The position numbers were made by a program, and so were the translations under genes. This document shows, piece by piece, positions 7,012 through 14,670 of a stretch of DNA of 14,670 nucleotides. The DNA lies in assembly GCA_021779655.1 (NCBI GenBank), contig JAJYAF010000013.1, positions 1-14,670 on the forward strand. Reading direction: 5' to 3'. The notes below the pieces were generated by a model that was given only the letters and a program-made list of their open reading frames with translations, made no database searches and was not told the DNA's origin. The stretch's first letter is position 1. Each line of letters opens with the position of its first letter. This DNA comes from Pseudomonadota bacterium (GTDB taxonomy: Bacteria > Pseudomonadota > Alphaproteobacteria > Acetobacterales > Acetobacteraceae).

Positions 7012-7947
7012 TCAAATTCCATAGCGCCGTTCGCGCCGCTGGAACGAGCGGATCGCCCGAAGGTAATCAATCCGCCGCAGGGCCGGCCAATGAACGTCGC
7101 AGAAATGCAGTTCACTGTGAACGCTCTGCCAGAGCATGAAGCCGGAAAGCCGGGCCTCCCCGCTGGTGCGGATGATCAGGTCCGGATCGGGCATTTCCGC
7201 CAGATACAGGTGCCGCCGGATCGCCTCCGGCGTGACTTGGACGGCAGCCTCCGCGGTGGAGAGCCCCTGTTCGGCGCAGCGCGCCAGGAGCGAACGTACG
7301 GCGTCGGCAATTTCCTCCCGCCCGCCATAGCCCACGGCCAAGGTCACCACCATCCGTTCATTGCCCCGCGTTGCTTGCTCGGCCGCGTCTATGGCTGTCA
7401 GCAGCGCATTGGGCAGAATTTCCCGTCGGCCGATCGCCGCCACCCGCACGCCTCGCCTGGCGATATGGGGATCGGCCGCCAGTTCCCGCATTTTCGTCTC
7501 AAGCGCGCCGAGTATACCGCCAATTTCGGCTTCCGGCCGGCCAAGATTATCCGTCGAGAATACCCAGAGCGTGAGCATCGGAATTTGCAGTTCCGCGCTC
7601 CAGCTCAGAACGTCATCGAGCTTCTGCGCTCCCAGGCGGTAGATCGCCTGGGGATCGGAAAGGCCATTGGCCCGGCCATGCCGCCGGTTGCCGTCGAGAA
7701 TGAGGCCGACATGCCGCGGCATGGGGCCCGCCGCCACCCGGCTGGCGAGCCGGGTTTCATAGAACCGGTAGATAAGGGCGCGCAGCGCGGCGCGAGGCGG
7801 AGCAAGCAACCGGCCGATCAGCTCTTTCACGCCCCCCGGCGCGGCATGGCGTTGCCCCAGGCCAGAGCGGGAGTCCGGCCGTTGGGCCGGCTCGGCCCGC
7901 GCTATATGAGGCATGTTTTCATGCACTGGCCGCTCGTTTCGCTTCAA
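7012..7947 (-). CDS. cis-prenyltransferase (UppS superfamily), actinobacterial Rv1086-like
   Basis: This enzyme would condense isopentenyl diphosphate units onto an allylic primer in cis, giving a polyprenyl diphosphate for the glycan carrier. Family motifs are clear: catalytic D85 in LILDGNRR, LTLWVFSTDN at 125-134, VGYGGREEI at 205-213, and the active-site end DLIIRTSGEARLSGF at 256-270 followed by LWQ and FQRRERRYG. GNRR(H), LAVGYGGR and LSGFxLWQS match my memory of mycobacterial short-chain Rv1086 better than E. coli UppS (GNGRW, LSNFLLWQ). His90 replaces the usual Trp. The TTG start at 7947 overlaps the ABC gene's stop as TTGA; ATG 7914 is an alternative and would shorten the poorly conserved first 75 residues. 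Chain length of the product cannot be told. Confidence 0.88.
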   Translation of the reverse strand: MKRNERPVHENMPHIARAEPAQRPDSRSGLGQRHAAPGGVKELIGRLLAPPRAALRALIYRFYETRLASRVAAGPMPRHVGLILDGNRRHGRANGLSDPQAIYRLGAQKLDDVLSWSAELQIPMLTLWVFSTDNLGRPEAEIGGILGALETKMRELAADPHIARRGVRVAAIGRREILPNALLTAIDAAEQATRGNERMVVTLAVGYGGREEIADAVRSLLARCAEQGLSTAEAAVQVTPEAIRRHLYLAEMPDPDLIIRTSGEARLSGFMLWQSVHSELHFCDVHWPALRRIDYLRAIRSFQRRERRYGI

Positions 7948-9764
7948 CCCGATCCCAGCGGCGCGGTACCCAGCGCCTCCGGCGGCCCGAGAACCCTGAT
8001 CGCCTCCGGGAGCACGGCCCCCGGAGGCCCTTGCCGGCGTAGTTTGCCATTATCGATCCATACGACATGTCCGACATCCCGAACCGTCTCCAGCCGATGG
8101 GTGATGATCAGTGTCGTGCGCGATTTCAGGCGCGCCCGGATCTCGTTCCTCACCTTGTCTTCCAGCCCGCGGTCGAGCGCGCTCATCGCCTCGTCCAGAA
8201 TAAGCAGCCTGGAATCGCGCAGGATTGCGCGCGCCAGTCCGATCCGCTGGCGCTGGCCGCCCGAGAACCGCAGTCCCTCCGGTCCAATCCATGTCTCGTA
8301 TTTCTCAGGCAGCGCCTCCACGAAGGAAGCGACCCCGGCGGCCCTGGCGGCGGCGATTGCCTTCTCCTCCGGACAGAACGGATCGGCCATCCGGATATTG
8401 TCCATCACCGTGCCTTCCACCAGTTCCACATCCTGGCCGGCCAGTCCCATCTGCCGCACCCAGTCGTCCCGCCGCAAATCCTCGATCGGCACGCCATCTA
8501 TGAAAATGCCGCCGGAAGTCGGCGCATAGAGCCGCAGCAGCAGATTGACGATCGTGGTTTTGCCGGCACCGCTGGCGCCGATCAGCGCGGTCGTGGTGCC
8601 GGCCGGAATTTCGAATGACACGCCCGAGAGAACCTCCGCTGAATCCGCCGAATAGCGGAAGCTCACGTCGCGGAACGCGATATTGTCTTTTACGGAGTCG
8701 AACGGCCGGTAGCCGGGCGGCGCATATTGCTTGTCGCGGTTCTCCAGCATCATTCTAACAGAGTGCAGTTGAGGCTGAATTTGCGCCAGGTGCAGCAAAT
8801 GGTCCTCCAGCTCGCGCGTATGCGGCTGCAACCGGTACAGCAGCGCAACCGCCGCGAGCGTGATCGCGAAGCTCGTATGCCACCAGGCTGAGCCTGCAAC
8901 GATCACGCAGAGGATCGCAAGATAACCGACTTCGGTAATCGGCCCGATCCAGGCGGAAAGCCGGGCGAGCGCGTTCGTCACCTCCTTGGCTTCCCAGGAA
9001 GTGTGGGAGAAGCGCTCCTGATGGGCCGCTTCCTGCCCGAAAGCCCGGATGGTCCGCATGCCATGGATTGTCATCAGCATCTGCACGCCGAGATATTCGT
9101 GGGTCTGCTTGACCTTGAGCCCGAGCGCCCGCGCCCGCCCCGTGAGCAGCCGCGACGCGCCTGCGATGATGGCGGAGCCGGCAAAGGCGACCGCCATGAT
9201 CTTCCAGGAGATTATCGCCAGAAACAAGGCGAAAACCGAAACCGAGCAGGCATTGATGATGATCCGGGTGAAATCCCCATAGGCCGTGGCGACTTCCCAT
9301 GTCTCGGTCGCCAGCACCTCGATCAGCGCGGCCGGCGTATGACGCTGAATGAACCCGTAAGAGACGTTCAAATACTGCTGGTGCACCATGTTACGCGCCC
9401 GCTCGCTCAAGCCCGCGCCCACATTCGTGCTGATCCGGTTATAGACCATCGCCAGCGCCCCGCGGGCGATGATCAGCACCAGGATCAGCGCGGCCAGTTC
9501 ATCGGTCCCGCCGAAACGCCGCGCGGCCAGCCCGAGAAAATGCCCGAGCATCCCGCTGCCGGAGCCGCCGGCATGCCCGGTCACGGCATAGAGGAACAAC
9601 AGGATCAGCGTGATGCCCATGGTCTCGGCGAAGGACGAAGCAAGCCCCAGCAGGATCAGCGCCGGCGTGGCCCATGCCGGCTTGCCGATGATCGCCAGCA
9701 GCCGCATCAGATCCCTCAACGCCGCCCGTCGAACGCCGCGTTTCGGCTTCGCCCCGGCCGTCAT
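7944..9764 (-). CDS. Full-length ABC exporter, PglK/MsbA-type lipid-linked glycan flippase candidate
   Basis: One 606-residue chain joins a six-helix type I exporter domain (about 25-330) to an ATPase domain (about 360-580). The ATPase has Walker A GASGAGKT (396-403), Q-loop Q444, signature FSGGQRQR (500-507), Walker B LLILDEA (520-526) and H-loop H556, so it should be active as a homodimer. The setting, after two glycosyltransferases and before a cis-prenyltransferase, suggests it flips a polyprenyl-linked sugar like Campylobacter PglK; MsbA-like lipid or drug export is the alternative. The frame stays open to 9869, but ATG at 9764 overlaps the preceding stop as ATGA, has GGAAGG nine bases upstream and avoids a 109-base overlap, so I chose it. 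Confidence 0.9.
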   Translation of the reverse strand: MTAGAKPKRGVRRAALRDLMRLLAIIGKPAWATPALILLGLASSFAETMGITLILLFLYAVTGHAGGSGSGMLGHFLGLAARRFGGTDELAALILVLIIARGALAMVYNRISTNVGAGLSERARNMVHQQYLNVSYGFIQRHTPAALIEVLATETWEVATAYGDFTRIIINACSVSVFALFLAIISWKIMAVAFAGSAIIAGASRLLTGRARALGLKVKQTHEYLGVQMLMTIHGMRTIRAFGQEAAHQERFSHTSWEAKEVTNALARLSAWIGPITEVGYLAILCVIVAGSAWWHTSFAITLAAVALLYRLQPHTRELEDHLLHLAQIQPQLHSVRMMLENRDKQYAPPGYRPFDSVKDNIAFRDVSFRYSADSAEVLSGVSFEIPAGTTTALIGASGAGKTTIVNLLLRLYAPTSGGIFIDGVPIEDLRRDDWVRQMGLAGQDVELVEGTVMDNIRMADPFCPEEKAIAAARAAGVASFVEALPEKYETWIGPEGLRFSGGQRQRIGLARAILRDSRLLILDEAMSALDRGLEDKVRNEIRARLKSRTTLIITHRLETVRDVGHVVWIDNGKLRRQGPPGAVLPEAIRVLGPPEALGTAPLGSG

Positions 9765-10810
9765 GGGTCGCCGCCTTCCGGCGCCGGCAGGGCGCCGATT
9801 GGAAACGGCGCCAGTTGCGGCTTTTGCGGGTTCTGTGCCACCCGCCCGCGCGGTTGCCCGCCGAGCCACCCGCGTAGTCGCGCGCCGGTCCGACCTTTAA
9901 GATGCCGCATCTGGTGAATCGCCATGCGCGGCATGAAACCCGTCATCACTTGCCATGCAATCTGCGGGTGATACCGCAGCAGCAGCCACAGGATCGCCCG
10001 CACCTTGCCGGACTGCCGATGCGCGACGGCAATCCCCAGCATCCATTCCGCATAGCCGCGAACGCCTTGCAGGATCAGGTCGCGCTTGGCCGGCTGCCGC
10101 GCCGTCATCTGTTCCGCGACCAGCATCCAGGACCGCAGCATGCGGCCCGCCGAACTCGAAATGCCGGTGGTCGATTCACGGTATCCCACCAGCACTTCCG
10201 GTACGCAGGCAAAATGGAAATGCTCCGCCGCGCGGCAGCAGAACAGATAATCGTCACATCCCTGCGCGCCGGCCGCGCGCAGGGAATCGTCGAAGCCGCC
10301 GGTGGCGATCAAGGCCTCGCGGCGCACCAGCATGGTGCTTCCGCAGCCGGTGAAATTGTGCTGCAAAATCCGGTCGAGCACGTCGCCGGAGCATGGGTCG
10401 GGATAATGATACGGATAGGCCATGCTATGCGCGTTGATATGCGCGAAGAAGCAATAGGCCACCCCTACCTTGGGGCCGCCCTCGCGCAGCGCCGCCAACA
10501 GTTTTTCAACCATGTGAGGCGCCCAAAGGTCGTCGGAATCGATCAGGGCGATAAAGTCCGAACGGGCGGCGCGCCAGCCGGTGTTGCGGGCGGCCGCCAC
10601 CCCGCTATTGGCCTGGCGGATGAGGCGGACCCGCGGGTCGGCATCGGCATGGGTTTGCGCGAGCATGGCGGTCGCATCGGTGGAACCGTCGTCCACCACC
10701 ACGATATCGAGCGTGGCATGGGTTTGTCCGCGTACGCTGCGCAAGGTCTCATCCAGCGTCTTCGCCGCGTTGTAGGCGGGCACCACAACGCTCACCAGAT
10801 CGGCGCTCAC
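9761..10810 (-). CDS. GT2-family glycosyltransferase
   Basis: The 349-residue inverting GT-A enzyme should add one sugar to the growing lipid-linked oligosaccharide at the cytoplasmic face. It shows the N-terminal nucleotide-binding motif VSVVVPAYNAAKTLDETL (6-23), VVDDGSTD (38-45), ANSGVAAARNTG (67-78), the metal-binding DSD at 91-93, and an acidic CDDYLF at 185-190 as likely acceptor or base region. The C-terminal 100 residues are basic and partly hydrophobic (ILWLLLRY at 273-280), probably membrane-associated. GTG at 10810 overlaps the TGA of the fusion gene (GTGA) and puts the GT-A motif at its usual place. The 50 residues upstream in the same frame lie wholly inside the preceding gene. 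Donor and acceptor sugars are unknown. Confidence 0.88.
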   Translation of the reverse strand: MSADLVSVVVPAYNAAKTLDETLRSVRGQTHATLDIVVVDDGSTDATAMLAQTHADADPRVRLIRQANSGVAAARNTGWRAARSDFIALIDSDDLWAPHMVEKLLAALREGGPKVGVAYCFFAHINAHSMAYPYHYPDPCSGDVLDRILQHNFTGCGSTMLVRREALIATGGFDDSLRAAGAQGCDDYLFCCRAAEHFHFACVPEVLVGYRESTTGISSSAGRMLRSWMLVAEQMTARQPAKRDLILQGVRGYAEWMLGIAVAHRQSGKVRAILWLLLRYHPQIAWQVMTGFMPRMAIHQMRHLKGRTGARLRGWLGGQPRGRVAQNPQKPQLAPFPIGALPAPEGGDP

Positions 10811-13800
10811 AGCCAGGATTCCATGCAACGGATGAATTCGTCCAGATGCCACCCGCCCTCCACCACGATACGCGGCAGGTTCAACGGGTCTGCATCGAGG
10901 CGGGCGGCCCCGCTGCCGGAGCCGAAGCCGATCCGGTAGCCGGTCTGATCGGCGACCCATCCCAGGCGATTGTCAACGATGGTGAACGGCGCCGCGAAGC
11001 CAACCGGCGGCTTGCCCAGCCAGCGTTCCAGCATGGCATGGGAACCGGCCAGCTCGCGCGCCAGCTCCAGGCTCGAGAGTCCATCCACCGGCCGGTGCGT
11101 TGCGAGATGGCTGCCGAACGAGACCCCCTCGGCGGCCAGCCGGGCGATGGTCGCCGCGTTCATCAGCGGCGTCGGCGGGCCAAGCCTGGCATCCCAGCTA
11201 GCCGTCTGTCCCACCCGGCCGGTGACCACGAACACTTCGGCCGTGAAATCATGTTCGAGCAGGAGCGGCCAGGCATTCTCCGCGAAATCCTGAAAGCCGT
11301 CATCGAAGGTCAGCATCACCGGCCGGCCGTAAAAGGGCTGGCCGCTCGCCATCTGCTGCGCCAGCTGGCCGGAATCGATGGTATAATAGCCATTGGCACG
11401 CAGCCAGCGGAGCTGCGCCTTGAACAGGGCCGGCGTTACCCGGTAGCGGGTGAGCCCGGGCGGGCCATCCTCGGACACGCCATGGTACATCAGAACCGGC
11501 ACCTGGCTGCGCCGCTCCGTCCGGTTCACTTCCTCCCGCAGCACCTGCGCACCGCCCCACACCACGAAACGGCCGACTTCCCGTTCAAGCGCAGCCAGCG
11601 GCAGCATCTCAACAGCCGGCGGCGAAACCGCGACCGCGTCTTCCCCGACCCGGCGAAAGCGGTCGATCCGGTACAATTCGGTCTCGATCGTTCGTTCGAG
11701 CCGAAGACCAGCGGTTTCGCTGAATACCCGATGCACCACCTCGGCGCCGTACACCGTGTCCCAGTCGAACCCGGTGCGGCCGGGATTGTCCTTCAGCACG
11801 TAAGCGTGGGCGGTAATCAGGCAGCCGCCGGGCCGCAGCGCCGCGGCGATCTTTTGCGCGATCTGCCGCAACTCGGCCTCGCCCGAGAGATAATAGAGCA
11901 CCTCGGAGCAGAAAATCATGTCCATCTCGCCGGGAATTGGTCCCACGGAGAGGTCCAGCACCTGGTAGGTGATGTTCTTGTGCGCGGCGCAGCGTGCCTT
12001 TGTCCTTGCCAGCGCCGTGGGGGCGATGTCGGTTGCCAGCAGATGCGTGACGCGCGGCGCGAGTTGGAGGGTGAAATGCCCCTCCGCGCAAGCAAGCTCC
12101 AGCGCGCGGGGGATCTCGCCGTCGGGGAGCATATCGAGCTGCCGCGCGTATTTTTCCTGTTCATAGGCCGAGCCGTAGTTCCAGGGGTCTTCGGTTGCGA
12201 AAAGATTTTCGAAATGACCCTGCCGGTTGTCGTGATCCACGCCGTCTTCCCCATGGCGCTGCGGCGGCTTCACGGCATCCACCATGCCGTGCTCCGCGGC
12301 GTAAGCCGAGGCCCAGGCCTTGATCTCTGCAAGCCGCGCCGCATGGCTTCCCGGCGGGTCGAGCTGGCCCAGGACCCGAAGCCGGGCCTGCCTGGCCGCC
12401 TGGCCCAATGCCTCCCGCAGCGCCACGCGATGGCGCGGCAGCCCGGAGTTTTGCCAAAGCATGCGCGCCATCTCGCGCAGCAGCCAATACCAGGCTTTCC
12501 TGGCCTGCGCCTTATGCCAGCGCCGGAAGCCCATTTCGGTGTCAACGCCGCGGGTGAGCAGCCATTGGCGCCTGGTGAATGTGCCCAGCGCGGCAGCGGT
12601 CAAATGGGTCCGCACGCGTTCGCCCTCGGTGATGCAGACATAAAGACGGTCAACCCCTGGTGGCAGCGCCGTCTCGGGCGGCTTGAGGAGATCGACCCGT
12701 ACGCTCTGGGTCAGGGCAAGGCGCCGCGGCACGCTGAATTTTTCGGAATAAAGGATGCGCTCCTCCAGATGATACTGGATGGCGCGGGCCGCCGCCGGAT
12801 CGTTCCAAATCTCGCCGAGCCAGGCAATCAGGCCGGTGAGCTTCTCGCCATAGTCCGGCCAACGCTGCGCCACCTGCTCGGGCATGGCGCGCAACCCGAC
12901 GACCAGCCCTTCGAAAATCACGGTGGCAATGGCGAAAGCCTCCATCGCCGCCTCGGTAAAGGGCCGCAACATGGCTTCATCCACCAGGCCCGGCCCCCCG
13001 GCGCCGCAATCCATGCCCAAGGTCCAAAGCGCGTTATAGGCAAGCGCCTGTTCCTTGCTGCCGTGCGAGAGCGAGGCGCCGGCGGCGTGCTCCGGCTCCA
13101 TTCCGGCGATCCGCGGGTCCTCTCCGAAACCGCGGCCGATGATCGTGCGGCTATGAGAAAGCAGCCAGTCCACGTTCCGGCTTAAGGAAGGCCCGTCCGT
13201 CCGGTAATAGGCCAGGCTTTCGTCCACCAATACCCAGCGCCGGCCGAACCGGGCGACCCGCTGCCAGAGATCCCAATCCTCGCAATTCGTCAGATCAGGA
13301 TCGAAACCGCCGAGCCGGACGATGACCTCCCGCTCCACCAGCACGGCATGGATCGCAACCAGGCAGCCGCGCGCGAAATCCTCGAATGGATCGTTCGGCA
13401 GCACCGGCATGCGATATGATTCGGTGATCAACCCGCCCGGCATTACCCGGCGGTAGCCGCAGAAGGCGGCGACCGCGTAGGGGTTCTGCCGCAAGGCGTC
13501 CAGCAGCTTTTCAAAAAAGCGCGGATCGGTCCAGTCATCCGCGTCGAGGAAATGCAGCCACCTGCCTCGCGCCCTGGCTATGCCAAGATTGCGGGCGCGC
13601 GCGACCCCTTTGCCTTCTCCCATGATCGCCGAAAAACGGGGGTCGCGCGCCGTATATTCGGCAATGATTTCGGCCGTGGCGTCGGTTGAACGGTCATCGA
13701 TGATGAACGCCTCCCAATCCGTCTCACTCTGGCGGAGCAGGCTCGTCAGTGTCTCCGCCAAGGTCGCCGCGGCGTTGCGGGCCGGTATTACCACTGAGAT

Positions 13801-13866
13801 CAGGGGCGCGTTAGCCATCAACCCGGTCCTTTCCTGTATCGGCCCCGCCGCATCGTAGGCGCTCAT
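10807..13866 (-). CDS. Trifunctional GT2 glycosyltransferase / NodS-like methyltransferase / NodB-like polysaccharide deacetylase
   Basis: The 1019-residue protein joins three enzymes. The GT2 domain (about 20-240) has ISVVIPARN, DDRSTD (57-62), DAD at 108-110 and CEDWDLW (195-201). A poorly recognisable helical region follows (about 243-545). A class I SAM methyltransferase (about 550-740) resembles NodS: DPWNYGSAYEQEKY (560-573), SAM loop LELACAEGHFT (589-599), SEVLYYL (654-660). The C-terminal CE4 deacetylase (about 788-1015) has VLMYHGV, TFDDG (853-857), metal ligands H920/H924 in SHLATHRP, and AAPF where many family members have RxPY. No signal peptide or membrane helix is evident, so it probably acts in the cytoplasm. 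ATG 13866 overlaps the acyltransferase stop (ATGA); ATG 13818 is possible. Likely role: add, deacetylate and methylate an amino sugar. I recall this architecture being annotated before, but no biochemistry. Confidence 0.88.
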   Translation of the reverse strand: MSAYDAAGPIQERTGLMANAPLISVVIPARNAAATLAETLTSLLRQSETDWEAFIIDDRSTDATAEIIAEYTARDPRFSAIMGEGKGVARARNLGIARARGRWLHFLDADDWTDPRFFEKLLDALRQNPYAVAAFCGYRRVMPGGLITESYRMPVLPNDPFEDFARGCLVAIHAVLVEREVIVRLGGFDPDLTNCEDWDLWQRVARFGRRWVLVDESLAYYRTDGPSLSRNVDWLLSHSRTIIGRGFGEDPRIAGMEPEHAAGASLSHGSKEQALAYNALWTLGMDCGAGGPGLVDEAMLRPFTEAAMEAFAIATVIFEGLVVGLRAMPEQVAQRWPDYGEKLTGLIAWLGEIWNDPAAARAIQYHLEERILYSEKFSVPRRLALTQSVRVDLLKPPETALPPGVDRLYVCITEGERVRTHLTAAALGTFTRRQWLLTRGVDTEMGFRRWHKAQARKAWYWLLREMARMLWQNSGLPRHRVALREALGQAARQARLRVLGQLDPPGSHAARLAEIKAWASAYAAEHGMVDAVKPPQRHGEDGVDHDNRQGHFENLFATEDPWNYGSAYEQEKYARQLDMLPDGEIPRALELACAEGHFTLQLAPRVTHLLATDIAPTALARTKARCAAHKNITYQVLDLSVGPIPGEMDMIFCSEVLYYLSGEAELRQIAQKIAAALRPGGCLITAHAYVLKDNPGRTGFDWDTVYGAEVVHRVFSETAGLRLERTIETELYRIDRFRRVGEDAVAVSPPAVEMLPLAALEREVGRFVVWGGAQVLREEVNRTERRSQVPVLMYHGVSEDGPPGLTRYRVTPALFKAQLRWLRANGYYTIDSGQLAQQMASGQPFYGRPVMLTFDDGFQDFAENAWPLLLEHDFTAEVFVVTGRVGQTASWDARLGPPTPLMNAATIARLAAEGVSFGSHLATHRPVDGLSSLELARELAGSHAMLERWLGKPPVGFAAPFTIVDNRLGWVADQTGYRIGFGSGSGAARLDADPLNLPRIVVEGGWHLDEFIRCMESWL

Positions 13867-14670
13867 GGCAGAAACACTCCCATGCCGCCCACGCGCCTCC
13901 AACGCACGATCCTGTAGCAGAAATCGACGGCCGACCGGCCATAGGCGAAGCACGCCGCGAGAACCCTGTTCAGCAGGTTTTCCGTGTATTTGAAGAATAT
14001 CGCATGCAGGAGCGGCGTGAGAAGCAGGATCGCGATGATCAGCAAAATGCTTTCCCGGTGCGGCAGTTGCGCGGCGATTGCCGGTTCCAGCCCCACCACC
14101 AGCCAGCCGTGCAGCAGCAGAAATTGCAGCGAGGCCCGGCCGAAATAGCGCCCGATGCGGCCGATCAGCACCGGCGGAGACTGTGCCGCATAAAGGAAAA
14201 ACACGAAAAGCAGCATCTCCTCGGCGAGAAAGACGGGTAGAGAGCCATAGGATCCCACCATCGGCTCGGCCACGAAGTTGATATGGCAGGTCAGACAAGG
14301 GCGCGTATGCCATATTCCAGGCGCGTTGAACCAGGTGAGCAGCAGCCCGCCGATCAATCCCGCCATCCCGAGCCAGCGCGGAACCTGCCAATCCTTCTTC
14401 AAATGCATGCCGAGAAGGGTAAACAGCGTCGCCGCCGGCCAGTTTCGCCACTCCCAGAGGTTGTCTGGAAGATGCAGACGCTTCGCGAGCAAAATCAAGC
14501 CAGCGATCAGCAGCCAGGCGGCGATGAAACCGAACTTGCTGCGCTCGAACAGCCAGGCGAAAAGCCGCGTGACCGCGAGGACCGTGAAAAACCAGGTCAC
14601 GAAGGTGCAGCCGCCGGTGCCGTAAATCATCGGCGCGACATCCAGCCGGATGAAATGCATCCCATAGCCG
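13863..14670 (-). CDS. Membrane acyltransferase (acyltransferase-3 type), C-terminal part; 5' end outside window
   Basis: The frame is open to the window edge, so the N-terminus is missing; an internal ATG lies at 14660 but three more residues precede it. The 269 visible residues form about seven membrane helices (for example LLIAGLILLAK, GLIGGLLLTWF, LLFVFFLYA, LLIIAILLLTPLL). The pattern GRIGRYFGRASLQFLLLHGW resembles the late segment of acyltransferase-3 proteins (G..S...LLH), which O-acylate surface sugars from a cytoplasmic acyl donor. The catalytic N-terminal motif is not visible, so family assignment is moderate; another multi-pass envelope protein is possible. It is the first visible gene of block A and overlaps the trifunctional gene by ATGA, which ties it to modification of the same glycan. 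Confidence 0.65.
   Translation of the reverse strand, partial: GYGMHFIRLDVAPMIYGTGGCTFVTWFFTVLAVTRLFAWLFERSKFGFIAAWLLIAGLILLAKRLHLPDNLWEWRNWPAATLFTLLGMHLKKDWQVPRWLGMAGLIGGLLLTWFNAPGIWHTRPCLTCHINFVAEPMVGSYGSLPVFLAEEMLLFVFFLYAAQSPPVLIGRIGRYFGRASLQFLLLHGWLVVGLEPAIAAQLPHRESILLIIAILLLTPLLHAIFFKYTENLLNRVLAACFAYGRSAVDFCYRIVRWRRVGGMGVFLP

Noticed and set aside
9765..9869. 35-residue extension of the ABC exporter
   Set aside because: It lies inside the GT2 gene; ATG 9764 forms ATGA with that gene's stop and has a ribosome binding site.
10811..10960. 50-residue extension of the second GT2 gene
   Set aside because: It lies inside the deacetylase-coding region in another frame; GTG 10810 gives a GTGA junction and the expected GT-A N-terminus.
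10846..13185. 779-codon open frame on the plus strand
   Set aside because: It is antisense to the trifunctional gene, has no recognisable domain and biased Arg/Gly/Pro/His composition, and reflects high GC with few stop codons.
14283..14297. CxxCH (CLTCH) motif that could suggest haem c attachment
   Set aside because: It is a single motif in a multi-pass membrane protein with no cytochrome features around it; chance is the simpler explanation.
13867..14451. 195-residue N-terminal extension of the trifunctional frame
   Set aside because: It lies wholly within the acyltransferase gene in another frame, has low-complexity Ala/Arg/Gly composition, and ATG 13866 gives a normal ATGA junction just before the GT2 motif.

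Overview
The window is part of a chromosomal exopolysaccharide or surface-glycan gene cluster from a GC-rich Gram-negative bacterium. Acetobacteraceae (Alphaproteobacteria) is my best guess, from the style of the GumD/GumC/GumB-like proteins and from the GT2-methyltransferase-deacetylase fusion, which I remember from that group; no search was possible. All glycan genes read on the minus strand, so the text below runs from high to low coordinates. Large plus-strand reading frames are shadows of these genes.

Block A (14670 to 7012) is one tightly packed operon: the C-terminal part of a membrane acyltransferase, a 1019-residue fusion of GT2 glycosyltransferase, NodS-like methyltransferase and NodB-like deacetylase, a second GT2 glycosyltransferase, a full-length ABC exporter of the PglK/MsbA flippase type, and a cis-prenyltransferase that resembles the actinobacterial Rv1086 type more than housekeeping UppS. 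Every junction is a 4-base start/stop overlap (ATGA, GTGA, ATGA, TTGA), and a hairpin with a T-run follows the last stop codon.

Block B (6883 to 5255) is a single GumD/WbaP-type polyprenyl-phosphate sugar-1-phosphate transferase, which starts repeat-unit synthesis on the lipid carrier. An AT-rich leader with a near-perfect direct repeat precedes it.

Block C (4939 to 119) follows a 315-base spacer. It holds an outer-membrane export lipoprotein (GumB/Wza type), a fused co-polymerase and BY tyrosine kinase (GumC/Wzc type) with a (Tyr-Gly)7 tail, a CpsB/CapC-type PHP phosphatase that appears to start at a CTG codon, and a secreted protein, possibly a PAP2 phosphatase, whose C-terminus has been cut off by an IS630-family element. 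The end of that element, with the tail of its transposase, fills positions 1 to about 147.

Taken together: the cis-prenyltransferase may supply carrier lipid, the GumD homologue loads the first sugar, the two GT2 enzymes extend it, the fusion protein may de-N-acetylate and methylate it, the acyltransferase may acylate it, the ABC exporter may flip it, and the kinase/export pair would control chain length and move polymer across the envelope. No Wzx or Wzy is seen here; they could lie outside the window. No tRNA, rRNA or CRISPR array was seen.
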